This document shows, one piece after another, positions 1 through 9,673 of a stretch of 64,000 bases of DNA. The number at the start of each line of letters is the position of its first letter. Position 1 is the stretch's first letter. Position numbers and translations under genes: made by a program. Location: positions 1,426,001 through 1,490,000 of the forward strand of contig NZ_CP043633.1 in assembly GCF_012974865.1 (NCBI RefSeq). Direction: 5' to 3'. The notes under the pieces are model-generated. The model was given only the letters and a program-made list of their open reading frames with translations. It was not told where the DNA came from and searched no databases. Source of the DNA: Nonlabens sp. Ci31. GTDB taxonomy: Bacteria; Bacteroidota; Bacteroidia; Flavobacteriales; Flavobacteriaceae.

Positions 1-66
1 GTAGATATAGTTGGTAATGATTTTACTCTTGATTATGATGGACTATTAACAACAATAAGTCAATAA
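1..66 (+). CDS. C-terminal end of a truncated gene, product unknown
   Basis: A reading frame is open from the first base of the window for 21 codons and ends in TAA. A strong hairpin follows one base later, which is what the end of a real gene looks like. The visible residues are acidic and hydrophobic and carry no recognisable motif, so no function can be given. The rest of the gene lies outside the window. Confidence 0.5.
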   Translation, partial: VDIVGNDFTLDYDGLLTTISQ

Positions 67-99
67 AAAATCCCTTTCTAAAATTTAGAAAGGGATTTT
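67..99. terminator. Bidirectional intrinsic terminator
   Basis: A near-perfect 16-bp inverted repeat (AAAATCCCTTTCTAAA and its complement) with a single-base centre. It has A-rich and T-rich ends, so it can stop transcription from both the gene on its left and the minus-strand gene on its right. Confidence 0.8.
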
Positions 100-121
100 C
101 AAGATTATAAGGAATCGTGAA

Positions 122-481
122 CTACGGTCTGTTTGTTGCCACTGGTTCTTTGCTGATCCAAGTGTTAACTGCTACAATAGCATTTTCACTATAATCTACT
201 TCAGTAAGTTGGTCGTTAGTCCAGAAAAACCATTTACCTGCTTTTCTATTGTTTTTATACTCTGCCTTAGCAGTTTTTTGACCATCAGCATTATAACTGA
301 TCCACTCACCGTGTCTTTTGTTATTTAAAAATGTACCTGTTTGTGCTACTGTACCATTGTCATGGAAATACGTTGCTTTCACCACTCCATCTTCCATCTT
401 TTCAAAAGTAGGCTTTACCTCTTGTGCCATTGCAAATGTTCCTACTGCTAATGCGCATATTAAAAGAAATTTTTTCATCAT
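122..481 (-). CDS. Secreted MORN/YwqK-like repeat protein
   Basis: A 119-residue protein with a Sec signal peptide (about residues 1-19, ending AMAQ). It is followed by repeats of the type G-x-W-x-x-Y-x-x-x-G-Q-x-x-x-x-x-x-Y-x-x-x-x-K-x-G, seen at about residues 45-95. This pattern is the MORN-like variant found in proteins annotated as the YwqK family, abundant in Bacteroidetes envelopes; their molecular role is poorly defined. Two ATGs lie in tandem (481 and 478) and either could be used. The gene stands alone, converges on the upstream terminator and is divergent from aspS. The family call rests on the repeat pattern; the function is unknown. Confidence 0.75.
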   Translation of the reverse strand: MMKKFLLICALAVGTFAMAQEVKPTFEKMEDGVVKATYFHDNGTVAQTGTFLNNKRHGEWISYNADGQKTAKAEYKNNRKAGKWFFWTNDQLTEVDYSENAIVAVNTWISKEPVATNRP

Positions 482-712
482 TCTGTGCTTTTGTATGTTT
501 CAAAGTTAACTTTAAAAACACATTCACACAACATTTAGGTAACATTAATTTTACATTAAACCATTAAACAGTTGAAAAACAACAATATACAATAAATAAA
601 AACAGGGTATTTAGTCTGTTTAGGGTCTAATCTTACTCAAATCTTTGTCTTTTTCTTAGATGTTTATGAGTTAATTCCCTTTATTTTTGCAAGCTTATTA
701 GAGGTATTAATT

Positions 713-2461
713 ATGTATAGATCACACGATTGTGGCAGCCTACGTGCTAGCGATATAAATAAAGAAGTAACACTTGCCGGTTGGGTTCAAAAGAGCCGCG
801 ATAAAGGTTCTATTGTTTGGGTAGACTTGAGAGACCGTTACGGCATATCTCAGTTATTATTTGACGAAGAGCGCACCGAAAAGGCGCTTATTGAAAAAGC
901 CCAAAAGCTTGGTCGGGAGTTTGTGATCCAAGTAAAGGGAACCGTGATCGAGCGGGTATCTAAAAATAAAAACATTCCAACTGGAGAAATAGAAATCCTT
1001 GTAAAAGAATTAGAAATCCTCAGTGTGTCTAAAACGCCTCCGTTCACTATTGAGGATAAGACAGATGGTGGAGAAGAGTTGCGTATGAAATACCGTTACC
1101 TGGACATACGTCGTAATCCAGTGCGGGAGAATTTGATTTTCCGTTCTAAAGTAGCCATGGAAGTTCGTAATTTCTTGGCAGGTAAAGATTTTATCGAAGT
1201 AGAAACTCCTGTATTGATCAAGTCTACCCCAGAAGGTGCTCGTGACTTTGTAGTACCATCGCGCATGAATGAAGGCCAGTTTTATGCCTTACCACAATCA
1301 CCACAGACTTTTAAGCAATTGCTTATGGTAGGCGGAATGGATAAATACTTTCAGATTGTAAAATGTTTTAGAGATGAAGATTTACGTGCAGACCGTCAAC
1401 CGGAGTTTACACAAATAGACTGTGAGATGTCTTTTGTGGAACAAGAAGATGTATTAAATATCTTTGAAGAAATGACGCGTCATTTATTGAAGAAAGTGAA
1501 GAACATAGATCTTGCCGATTTTCCAAGAATGACCTACAACGAGGCAATGGAAAAATACGGTAATGACAAACCTGACATTCGTTTTGGGATGGAGTTTGCT
1601 GATATTTCCGCTTTCGCGAAAGCGGGAGAATTCAAAATCTTTAACGAGGCAGAGCTTGTAGTCGCACTAGCAATACCTGGAGGCGAGAGCATGACGCGTA
1701 AAGAAATTGATAAATTAATCGATTGGGTAAGGCGTCCACAAGTAGGGGCAACGGGAATGGTATATGCAAAATGCAACCTGGACGGCAGCTACAAATCCAG
1801 CGTAGATAAATTTTACTCACAAGAGGACCTGGTAAAATGGGCAGAAGCCACTGGAGCAGAACCTGGAGATTTGATCTGTGTGATGTCTGGACCTGCGCAC
1901 AAAACGCGTGCACAACTAAGTGCGTTGCGTATGGAAATGGCAGAGCGACTGGGATTGCGTAATGCAAACGAATTTGCTCCTTTATGGGTAGTAGATTTCC
2001 CGCTTTTAGAATGGGATGAAGACACAGCGCGCTACCACGCAATGCACCATCCATTTACTTCTCCTAAACCAGAAGATATTGATAAGCTGGCTACAGATCC
2101 AGGAAACGTGCGTGCAAATGCTTATGACTTGGTGATGAACGGGAATGAAATAGGAGGTGGATCGGTTAGAATATTTGATAAGGATTTACAAGCTTTAATG
2201 TTTGACCATTTAGGATTTACCCCAGAAGAAGCGAGAGCACAATTTGGTTTCTTGATGGATGCCTTTGAATATGGAGCGCCACCACACGCGGGACTCGCTT
2301 TTGGTTTTGATAGACTGGTTGCTATTTTAGGCGGTCAAGAAACGATTAGAGATTTTATCGCTTTCCCTAAAAACAATAGCGGCCGCGATGTCATGATCGA
2401 TGCACCAAGTGCTATTGATAAGGAGCAGTTGAAGGAATTGAATTTGAAGGTTACGGTGTAG
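713..2461 (+). CDS. aspS: Aspartyl-tRNA synthetase
   Basis: A class II aminoacyl-tRNA synthetase of 582 residues, the usual bacterial length, which charges tRNA-Asp with aspartate in the cytoplasm. An OB-fold anticodon-binding domain occupies about residues 1-105. The catalytic core has the SPQTFKQ segment (196-202), motif 2 with [16 protein letters not shown] (219-234) and the C-terminal motif 3 GLAFGFDRL. The bacterial-type GAD insertion lies in the middle of the protein. A copy of the GCTTTCGCGAAAGC palindrome is in frame in this insertion and encodes SAFAKAG at about 299-305, on a surface-exposed part of the family fold. A TATTTTTG box (682-689) may be the -7 element. Identification is secure. 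Confidence 0.98.
   Translation: MYRSHDCGSLRASDINKEVTLAGWVQKSRDKGSIVWVDLRDRYGISQLLFDEERTEKALIEKAQKLGREFVIQVKGTVIERVSKNKNIPTGEIEILVKELEILSVSKTPPFTIEDKTDGGEELRMKYRYLDIRRNPVRENLIFRSKVAMEVRNFLAGKDFIEVETPVLIKSTPEGARDFVVPSRMNEGQFYALPQSPQTFKQLLMVGGMDKYFQIVKCFRDEDLRADRQPEFTQIDCEMSFVEQEDVLNIFEEMTRHLLKKVKNIDLADFPRMTYNEAMEKYGNDKPDIRFGMEFADISAFAKAGEFKIFNEAELVVALAIPGGESMTRKEIDKLIDWVRRPQVGATGMVYAKCNLDGSYKSSVDKFYSQEDLVKWAEATGAEPGDLICVMSGPAHKTRAQLSALRMEMAERLGLRNANEFAPLWVVDFPLLEWDEDTARYHAMHHPFTSPKPEDIDKLATDPGNVRANAYDLVMNGNEIGGGSVRIFDKDLQALMFDHLGFTPEEARAQFGFLMDAFEYGAPPHAGLAFGFDRLVAILGGQETIRDFIAFPKNNSGRDVMIDAPSAIDKEQLKELNLKVTV
1608..1625. repeat. GCTTTCGCGAAAGC palindrome, copy 1 (inside aspS)
   Basis: A perfect 18-bp palindrome, CCGCTTTCGCGAAAGCGG, in frame in aspS and encoding Ala-Phe-Ala-Lys-Ala. 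The preceding bases (GATATTTCCGCTTTCGC from 1601) are identical to those at the copy in the GH3 gene near 26221, so the conserved stretch extends beyond the palindrome on one side. Confidence 0.9.
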
Positions 2462-2621
2462 TTAGTTAAGACTTATGACTTCAGAGATATCAGGTTTTGA
2501 ATATTGAATATCGGTCTTTGAGAGCACTTTGATAAGCTCAGTGTGACACCTCAGACCTCAGTCTTTTCCAAATAAGCGAGTATTGAGGCTCTCGAAACGC
2601 GGATTTAATGAATGTAAACAT

Positions 2622-2888
2622 ATGAATTTTTTAAAATTTCTTGGAATGTTACTCCTATTTGCTATGGTAGCAATAGGGGCAGGGTTTTATACTATAGACC
2701 AAGGTGATACTGCTTATGGTCATAAACTCATCGGTCTTTCTACTTTGTTTATCTTCTTTGTAATCATGCCCTTATTTATATGGACACGTTATAAAGATAA
2801 AGATCTGAGTAAATTCAATTTCAACCAGAAAAAGAAAGATGATGAAGATGAGGACTGGGATGTAGACGATAAAAGCAGGTGGAATTAG
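2622..2888 (+). CDS. Small two-helix membrane protein
   Basis: An 88-residue protein with two predicted membrane helices, about residues 3-20 and 38-57. A very acidic tail follows (run of D/E near residues 72-82, ending KSRWN). The start is taken at the ATG at 2622, because the upstream in-frame TTG would add a charged stretch before the first helix. No domain is recognised. It follows aspS by about 160 bp in the same direction but need not be co-transcribed. Function unknown. Confidence 0.7.
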   Translation: MNFLKFLGMLLLFAMVAIGAGFYTIDQGDTAYGHKLIGLSTLFIFFVIMPLFIWTRYKDKDLSKFNFNQKKKDDEDEDWDVDDKSRWN

Positions 2889-3071
2889 AAATGAAAAATA
2901 ATTGGTTTGGTTGTTATGTTAGTAATTCGATAGTAACGAATCAAGCATGAGTAAGCAACGGACGATATCTTACTTAGGGAAAGAGAAGGTGCGTTAAAGT
3001 GTATTTCTGAAAACCAATTTCCTATTCGTATTGCTAAAAAATGTAAGTTTAAAAATGAAAACTATTTCTAA

Positions 3072-3713
3072 ATGACTTTTGATAAAGAATTTAAAGAGGC
3101 ATTGAGTCGTATACCTTCTAAAGAAAAGGACAAGTTAGTCTTAAGGCTTTTAAAGAAGGATTTAGTTTTAGCAAATAGACTGTATTTTGAGCTGGTGGAT
3201 AATAGAACTGTTGATGATAGGAGGGAGCATATAGAGGGTTATTTGAGACAGCGCATTCATGCAAACACTTCCTATGTCTTTAAATCAGGTTATATAATGA
3301 TGGACCTGAGGGAGCTAAGTGGAGCTATTACGGAACATGTTAGAATAACTAAAGATACATATGGCGAGCTAAGCTTAACTTTAATGGTTCTAGTGGAAAC
3401 TCTAGAGAACAGGAATCAAGAGATTGCTAAAGAAACTCGAGGTAGATCTGGTAAGTTGTGCGTTTACATAATTGCAAAAGCATTTAAGATATTGATTGTA
3501 ATCAACAAAATGCATGAAGATATAAGAATGGAGTTTGAGGATGACTTGATCAAATTAGGCCAACTATTCTCAGTAAATAAAAACATAATGAATGCTGCGA
3601 TCTATAATGGTTTTGATGTAAACTGGTTGTTACAAGCTACTATTCCAGAAGATATTGAAGCTATTCATAAAGCGATAAGAGCAAAAGGTTATTTGAAAGG
3701 CGGGTCTTATTAA
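3072..3713 (+). CDS. Conserved-looking hypothetical protein
   Basis: A 213-residue soluble protein, rich in Lys, Glu, Leu and Ile, with no signal peptide or membrane helix, probably mostly helical. The N-terminal part (SRIPSKEKDKLVLRLLKKD) is strongly amphipathic, and the middle holds the motif VDDRREHIEGYLRQRI. I do not recognise a family. It lies about 100 bp upstream of hemH in the same direction and could be read with it. Codon use looks like that of its neighbours, so it is probably a native gene. Confidence 0.7.
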   Translation: MTFDKEFKEALSRIPSKEKDKLVLRLLKKDLVLANRLYFELVDNRTVDDRREHIEGYLRQRIHANTSYVFKSGYIMMDLRELSGAITEHVRITKDTYGELSLTLMVLVETLENRNQEIAKETRGRSGKLCVYIIAKAFKILIVINKMHEDIRMEFEDDLIKLGQLFSVNKNIMNAAIYNGFDVNWLLQATIPEDIEAIHKAIRAKGYLKGGSY

Positions 3714-3817
3714 TCGTTAGATATCAATAATATCAATCTTCACATCAAACATTTAAAAGTCTAATCTGGTAATTACTTCACCGTAATGCCGACTTTTGTA
3801 GAAGTAGAAAATGAGAT

Positions 3818-4849
3818 ATGAAAAAAGGAGTGTTAATGGTCAATCTGGGGTCGCCAGATAGTCCTAGTCCAAAAGATGTAAAGAAATACCTGGGTGAATT
3901 TTTAATGGACGAGCGTGTAATTGATCTTCCTTATGTATTAAGAGCCATTCTTGTAAAAGGAATTGTTTTGAATACAAGACCTAAGAAAAGTGCCGAGGCT
4001 TATGGTAAAATTTGGTGGGAAGAAGGAAGTCCGCTAATTGTACTTTCTGAACGATTGCAAGAGAAAATCGATTCTTTTACCAGTGTACCTATTGCTCTTG
4101 CGATGCGTTATGGCGCTATGCCTATTGAAGATGGATTAAAGGAGTTACACGACCAAGGTGTTGATGAAGTATTGTTGATTCCTTTGTATCCGCAATATGC
4201 AATGGCCACTACAGAAACTATTCAAGTACTTGCAGAAGAATTGCGTCAGGAGAAATTCCCTCACATGTCTTTTACAAACATGCCACCTTTTTATAATCAT
4301 CCAGATTATATACGAGTACTATCTGAATCTATAAGGGAATCTCTAGAAGGTAAAGACTACGAGCATTTATTATTTTCATATCACGGTATTCCTAAAAGGC
4401 ATATTAGAAAAAGCGATATAACTAAATCACATTGCAAGATGGATGGAAAGTGTTGCTCTACTCCATCACCTGCACATGAGTTTTGCTACAGCCATCAATG
4501 TAAAGAGGTGACCCGATTAGTGGGAGAATACCTAGGAATGGAAGAAGGGACCTTTTCCACCAGTTTCCAGTCCCGTTTGGGTTTTGATCCATGGTTAACA
4601 CCTTATACCGACCGCACCATTGAAAAAATGGGCTTAGGCGGTACCAAGAAAATGGCTATTGCGACACCAGCTTTTGTAAGTGACTGTCTCGAGACATTAG
4701 AAGAAATCGCTATGGAAGGAGAAGAAATCTTTCACGAAGTAGGAGGTAAAGACTTTCACGTGATTCCATGTTTGAACGACCGTGAGGATTGGGTAAAAGT
4801 ACTTTCTCGCTGGATAGATGAATGGGCTATGAGTGAAGTAACGGCTTAG
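3818..4849 (+). CDS. hemH: Ferrochelatase
   Basis: A 343-residue enzyme that inserts Fe2+ into protoporphyrin IX (or coproporphyrin III in some lineages), the last metal-insertion step of haem synthesis. Visible signatures are the N-terminal VLMVNLGSPDSP, IPLYPQYAMATTET (about 121-134) and SYHGIPKRH with the expected catalytic His near 189. Five cysteines cluster in an insertion at 206-228 (C206, C212, C213, C223, C228). Some bacterial ferrochelatases are known to bind a [2Fe-2S] cluster through an internal Cys-rich segment, so cluster binding is possible but not shown here. A strong terminator follows 20 bp after the stop. Confidence 0.97.
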   Translation: MKKGVLMVNLGSPDSPSPKDVKKYLGEFLMDERVIDLPYVLRAILVKGIVLNTRPKKSAEAYGKIWWEEGSPLIVLSERLQEKIDSFTSVPIALAMRYGAMPIEDGLKELHDQGVDEVLLIPLYPQYAMATTETIQVLAEELRQEKFPHMSFTNMPPFYNHPDYIRVLSESIRESLEGKDYEHLLFSYHGIPKRHIRKSDITKSHCKMDGKCCSTPSPAHEFCYSHQCKEVTRLVGEYLGMEEGTFSTSFQSRLGFDPWLTPYTDRTIEKMGLGGTKKMAIATPAFVSDCLETLEEIAMEGEEIFHEVGGKDFHVIPCLNDREDWVKVLSRWIDEWAMSEVTA

Positions 4850-4869
4850 TTTTACTTAATTATAATATC

Positions 4870-4898
4870 AAAAGGCCTTCTTTAAGAAGGCCTTTTTT
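4870..4898. terminator. Intrinsic terminator after hemH
   Basis: A 13-bp perfect stem (AAAAGGCCTTCTT and its complement) with a very short loop, ending in six T residues. It lies 20 bp beyond the hemH stop codon. Confidence 0.9.
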
Positions 4899-4999
4899 AT
4901 CATTTACAGGTATTCTATTCACCAATATACATGTAAATTGGTGGTCGTATTCACCAAAAAGCACATATTTGATGCCCGTAAAATCAAATAGTAAATGGT

Positions 5000-6137
5000 A
5001 TGAATATTCAAAAAGGCTACGATAATTCAAAGAGATCTTGTTAAACGAGTAGAGAAGCGCCTTAAAGATAGGAAGGTTATAATCATAATAGGTCCTAGAC
5101 AAGTAGGTAAAACTACGTTGATCAAAAAAATATTGAAAAATAAAGAACACCTCTTTTTAGATGGTGACGACCCATTAGTTAGAAGATCTACAGGTAATGC
5201 AAATACAGAACAACTTAAACAACTTATAGGGAATCATCACTTTGTTTATATAGATGAGGCACAGCGTATTAAAAACATAGGTCTTACACTCAAAATTATT
5301 CATGATCAATTACAGCCTGTCAAGCTATTAGTTACAAGATCATCTGCTTTTGAGTTAGGTAATGAAACAACAGAACCATTAACCGGACGCAAATGGGAAT
5401 TTAAATTATATCCTATATCTTGGAATGAGTTTGAAAATAATGTGGGCTATCTCTAAGGTCAGCAACAATTGGAGACACGTTTAGTTTATGGAATGTATCC
5501 AGATGTGATTAACAATTTAGGAGATGAAGAAGATATTTTACAAGAACTTACAGATAGTTATTTGTTTAAAGACATTCTTGCTTATGCAGGCATTAGAAAG
5601 CCAGAATTATTAGATAAATTAGTGCGTGCGCTTGCTTATCAAATAGGCAACGAATTAATTTATAACGAGTTATCTAGCTTAATAGGAATAGATAAGAATA
5701 CGGTAAGTAATTACATAGATGTATTAGAACAAGCCTGTGTGATTTTCAAATTACCTAGCTTCAGTAAAAGCTTGCGAAGTGAAATAAAAACAAACCAAAA
5801 GATTTATTTTGTTGATTTAGGTGTACGTAATGCTATAATAAACGACTTTAAACCTATAGAAGACCGACCCGATAAAGGTGCGATATGGGAAAACTTCCTG
5901 ATTATGGAACGTCTAAAAGAGTTGGCATACAAAGGTGAAAAAGTTCGTTCACATTTTTGGCGCACTAGAACTCAACAAGAAGTAGATTATGTAGAAGAAA
6001 AAGGAACTGATATAAAAGGCTATGAATTCAAATGGAATCCCAATGCAAATGTCAAAATCCCGAAATCTTTCTTAGAGACTTACGACACTACTATAAAGGT
6101 TTTTAATAAGGAAAACTTTAGAGGTTTTTTGAAATAA
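5000..6137 (+). pseudogene. Broken AAA ATPase with DUF4143 domain
   Basis: This is a decayed member of the AAA_14/DUF4143 family. The ATG at 5000 gives MNIQK and then stops. One base too many in the A/G run near 5010-5016 would join it to the long frame reading IIQRDLVKRVEKRL, followed by the Walker A motif GPRQVGKT (5091-5114). Walker B reads FVYIDEAQR. The usual TGSS motif is TRSS, with Gly changed to Arg. The frame is then cut by an in-frame TAA at 5454-5456 in an otherwise continuous segment (NVGYL, stop, GQQQLETRLVYGMYP). The C-terminal part keeps the EVDYVEE and YEFKW residues of the nuclease-like fold. With at least two disabling lesions, an intact product is unlikely. Confidence 0.85.
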
Positions 6138-6269
6138 TACCGATGGCTATAGGATTGTTATACAACAGGAAACAAATTTTACAGTATAAAAAAATCAGAA
6201 GTTGAAATCCTAATAACTAGCACCTACTTGTTATACAACAACTAGAATACTATAGTACATTTACCCTCC

Positions 6270-7640
6270 ATGAAAAACAAATTACCTCCTAAAAACAAAT
6301 CCCAACTCTTGGGGACAGAAACGATTACAAGTTTACTTATTAAGCAGGCAGTTCCTGCTTCTATAGGTATCTTGGTTATGTCGCTCAATATCTTGGTGGA
6401 CAGTATTTTTGTGGGTAACTGGATCAATTCTGACGCACTTGCTGCTATAGGCGTCGTTTTACCTATCTCCTTTTTTGTTGCTGCTTTAGGAATGGCGATA
6501 GGAATAGGTGGTTCAAGTATTATTTCTCGAGCACTAGGGGCAGACCATACAGAAAAAGCCAAACGAACTTTTGGAAACATGCTCTCTCTTACGGTGTTAA
6601 TCACCGTATTGATGACTGTTTTTGGTCTGCTTTTTGTCGACTCTTTGGTACCCGCATTTGGAGGTAGAGGATCGCTTTTTGAACCGGCCAAAATTTATTA
6701 TCAGATCGTCTTTTACGGTATTCCTATTCTTGGTTTATGCATGATGGGAAATAATGTGATCAGAGCCGAAGGGGCTCCTAAACACGCCATGATAGCCATG
6801 TTAATTCCATCTGTTGGGAATTTGCTTTTGGATTATATTTTTATCAACAGGTTGGGTATGGGTATGGCTGGCGCTGCATGGGCAACAACTATTAGTTATG
6901 TTCTTTGTTTTAGTTATGTTCTTTGGTTTTTTGTTTCCGGAAAAAGCGAGCTTCTTTTCGCCCTTAGACATTTGCTGCCAGATTGGGGAATTCTGAAAGA
7001 AATTAGTAGTCTTGGTTTTGTAACCTTATCAAGACAGGCAACTTCTAGTTTTGTTTTCCTTATAATGAATAATATTCTCTTTGAATTAAATGGTGTAGAC
7101 GGTGTTGCCGTTTTTAGAATTATAGGAAGTATGATGATGTTTGCCTTATTTCCAGTTATGGGCGTGACTCAAGGCTTTTTACCTATCGCAGGTTATAATT
7201 ATGGAGCAGAACTTTGGGGCCGTGTACGAGAGGTTATTTATACGTCTATCAAAATTTCTTGCGGATTAGGAGTGCTGATATTCTTAGGCCTTTTCTTTTT
7301 TACTCGAGAGATTGTAGGGGTCTTTACCGAAAACCCAGATGTTATCGATCAAGCTTCCTTTGCCATGAAATTGGTGTTTCTTTCGGTACCTATTATTTCT
7401 ATTCAACTAATAGGCTCCGCTTATTATCAAGCCATAGGTAAAGCAATTCCCGCTTTAATACTCACACTGCTCCGGATGGCAATTATTTTGGTACCTTTAT
7501 TACTGATTCTCCCTAATTTTTATGGAGAATTCGGAGTTTGGATCAGTTTCCCTATCGCAGACGTGCTTTCTACCCTTATTACAGCTTATTTTTTATGGAA
7601 AGCAATGGGTAAATTAAAACCTGTTTCTAACACAGATTAG
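6270..7640 (+). CDS. MATE family multidrug efflux transporter
   Basis: A 456-residue polytopic inner-membrane protein with about 12 hydrophobic segments arranged as two similar halves. It matches the MATE (MOP superfamily) exporters, which use Na+ or H+ gradients to expel cationic drugs and other small molecules. Typical features are the early KQAVPASIGILVMSLN stretch, FFVAALGMAIGIGGSSIISRALG in helices 2-3 and the mid-protein RQATSSFVFLIMNN. Substrates cannot be told from sequence. The gene is monocistronic; a palindrome copy lies 10 bp past its stop codon, in the position where a terminator might sit. Confidence 0.92.
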   Translation: MKNKLPPKNKSQLLGTETITSLLIKQAVPASIGILVMSLNILVDSIFVGNWINSDALAAIGVVLPISFFVAALGMAIGIGGSSIISRALGADHTEKAKRTFGNMLSLTVLITVLMTVFGLLFVDSLVPAFGGRGSLFEPAKIYYQIVFYGIPILGLCMMGNNVIRAEGAPKHAMIAMLIPSVGNLLLDYIFINRLGMGMAGAAWATTISYVLCFSYVLWFFVSGKSELLFALRHLLPDWGILKEISSLGFVTLSRQATSSFVFLIMNNILFELNGVDGVAVFRIIGSMMMFALFPVMGVTQGFLPIAGYNYGAELWGRVREVIYTSIKISCGLGVLIFLGLFFFTREIVGVFTENPDVIDQASFAMKLVFLSVPIISIQLIGSAYYQAIGKAIPALILTLLRMAIILVPLLLILPNFYGEFGVWISFPIADVLSTLITAYFLWKAMGKLKPVSNTD

Positions 7641-7650
7641 TATAATGATC

Positions 7651-7668
7651 TCGCTTTCGCGAAAGCGA
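7651..7668. repeat. GCTTTCGCGAAAGC palindrome, copy 2 (intergenic)
   Basis: A perfect 18-bp palindrome, TCGCTTTCGCGAAAGCGA, between the MATE gene and the thioesterase gene. No T-run follows directly, so it is not a classical terminator. Confidence 0.9.
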
Positions 7669-7741
7669 AATTATTAAATATATCCCAACCTTTTTAATGC
7701 TATGCATGCATACAATATCTTCGTTTCAAATTAGTCAAAAT

Positions 7742-8218
7742 ATGTACAATAAAGAATTTGATGTAAGATGGAGCGATCTAGATGCTAACAGGCACATGGC
7801 CAATAGTGCGTATCAAAACTTTATGAGCCACACCCGAATGGCTTTCTTAATAGACAATGATTTTGGGCAGCGAGAAATGGCTCAATATGAAACCGGTCCA
7901 GTTATTTTTAATGAAAACATCTTCTACTTTAAAGAAATTCATCAAGGAAAACCAGTTAGGGTAACTTGCGAAGTCACTGGAATGTGTGAAGATGCGAGCA
8001 TGTTTAGTTTTAGACATAATTTTTACGACTACAAAGGCCGCAATGTCGCCCGAGGTTTAATGACAGGTGCCTGGATGAATCTAAAAGAACGTAAAATTAC
8101 CGCATTGCATCCTGAACTTTATAAAAGGATTAAAAACTTTCCAAAATCTGAAGACTTTAAGGTTTTAGAAAAAGCAGATATGCGAGCACATGGAGAATTT
8201 CCTTCAGATCAGCTGTAG
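7742..8218 (+). CDS. Hotdog-fold acyl-CoA thioesterase
   Basis: A 158-residue protein of the 4-hydroxybenzoyl-CoA/YbgC-type thioesterase family, expected to hydrolyse acyl-CoA thioesters. The family's N-terminal active-site signature is clear: VRWSDLDANRHMANSAY, residues 8-24, with Asp12/Asp14 in the region of the catalytic acid. GPVIFNENIFYFKEIHQGKPVRV forms the central strands. I chose the ATG at 7742 because the hotdog strand begins right there; an in-frame ATG at 7697 would add a 15-residue extension. The exact substrate is unknown. Confidence 0.88.
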   Translation: MYNKEFDVRWSDLDANRHMANSAYQNFMSHTRMAFLIDNDFGQREMAQYETGPVIFNENIFYFKEIHQGKPVRVTCEVTGMCEDASMFSFRHNFYDYKGRNVARGLMTGAWMNLKERKITALHPELYKRIKNFPKSEDFKVLEKADMRAHGEFPSDQL

Positions 8219-8358
8219 TTAACAGTCGAGCTTTGGTATAAAGAAGGCTTTACTATAATCTGAATTTTACAGCTAACACTATATACAGCAGCGTCTTTTG
8301 AAGAAGCAATAGAACGTTCTTTAAAATTAGCGGTTTATCTTACAAATGACTGAAGCGT

Positions 8359-9399
8359 TTATTCAGTTTTGATAGGCATAACAACCGAAAAACAAGCGCC
8401 TTTTCCTTCACTAAAAGCGGTGATGCTACCGTCGTGTTTTTCTACAATATTTTTGGCCAGATAAAGGCCAAGGCCTGTACTAGGTTCTCCATTAGTTCCT
8501 AAATGCCCGGGGATGAATTTCTTAAATAGACTTTGTTCGGTCTGCTTGTTGAAACCTATACCATTATCTTGAACGCTAATGGTTACAGTGTCTGCATCTG
8601 TTTTTGCAGCTATGTTTATTTCTCCATTTTGATCAGAAAATTTAATAGCATTAGTGATGAGGTTTTCAAAAACCTGCTTCATTCCTAGCGGATGTCCATA
8701 TATTTTCACGCTATCTGGGATGCTGTTGACCACCTTTAATTGCTTAGCGGCCATGCTTTTTTTATGACCATCAAGTAGGTCATCAATCATTTCTGATACA
8801 GCTAGTATTTCAAAATTTTTAAACCCAATCTCGATCTGTTTGGTCTTTAAAACTTTAAGCATGACTTCTAAAAACTTGAGCTGCTTGGAGCCTATTTCTT
8901 GTAATAAGTTCAGATTAGCCTCACGCTCTTGCTGATTATCTCCATCTTCTCTTAAAAAATTAATGATCTGTAGTGTCTGTGCCACTGGGGTTCTTAGGTC
9001 ATGAGAAATCAATTCGGCTATCTCTTGCTTTTCTTTATCAACTTCATCTAGACAAGCGATGGTATATTGAATGTTTCTCAACATTTCACCAACTTCATCA
9101 GTGTAGGTTTTTGGAAGATCAGGTACTGTTTCATGCTCTACATAGTCATTCAATGCTGTTTTACCCAAGGTTATGGGAAGCAAAAGGGAATTTAAAACTT
9201 TTAGCGTCAAAGCGGTCGCTCCAAGGGTTAAACCTAAAGTGATTAGGATAAAGGCAGTGGTTGAAACCTCCGTAGCAAAAAGAACATAGCAAATGAGACC
9301 TAATAAGGGTATGTGGATTCCTAGAAAAGCTACAAAAAGAAATTTATAAGAATACTTGTTAAGAAAGGGTATCTGAGAAAGCAAGTGGTAAATTTTCAT
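8359..9399 (-). CDS. Membrane sensor histidine kinase
   Basis: A 346-residue kinase. Two hydrophobic segments (about 18-42 and 47-68) anchor it and leave almost no periplasmic loop, so it may sense something in the membrane or cytoplasm. A HAMP-like linker follows. The dimerisation box is ELISHDLRTPVAQ with the phospho-acceptor His133. The ATPase domain has the N box (ENLITNAIKF), G1 (VQDNGIGF) and G2 (STGLGLYLAK). No response regulator is adjacent, so it is an orphan by context and its target is unknown. Confidence 0.92.
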   Translation of the reverse strand: MKIYHLLSQIPFLNKYSYKFLFVAFLGIHIPLLGLICYVLFATEVSTTAFILITLGLTLGATALTLKVLNSLLLPITLGKTALNDYVEHETVPDLPKTYTDEVGEMLRNIQYTIACLDEVDKEKQEIAELISHDLRTPVAQTLQIINFLREDGDNQQEREANLNLLQEIGSKQLKFLEVMLKVLKTKQIEIGFKNFEILAVSEMIDDLLDGHKKSMAAKQLKVVNSIPDSVKIYGHPLGMKQVFENLITNAIKFSDQNGEINIAAKTDADTVTISVQDNGIGFNKQTEQSLFKKFIPGHLGTNGEPSTGLGLYLAKNIVEKHDGSITAFSEGKGACFSVVMPIKTE

Positions 9400-9673
9400 A
9401 AATAAGCTAATTAGAAAGCGTTATATGCACGTAAGCAATATTAGGATTTAATTTCAAGAGATTCTTATTTTAACTCTTCTATTCGATTAACTCAAAAAAA
9501 ATCTCCGTCTTTTTTTTGCTACCTGATAGTTGACTAACTTTACCACCAGTTAATTGACTAAAAATCTTCTTAAAAAACTTGTTTTATTTCATCAATTTCT
9601 AATGCTATAAATGATTTGAATTCAATGGCTTGTCAGTAAATTATTTTATAGGTTATCTTTTTATTTTTGCCAT

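Noticed and set aside
1641..2054. A 137-codon minus-strand open frame inside aspS
   Set aside because: It lies entirely opposite a secure essential gene, has shadow-like composition and no family motif.
6242..6691. A 149-codon minus-strand open frame opposite the MATE gene
   Set aside because: Ser/Thr/Ile-rich antisense of a transporter, with no coding features of its own.
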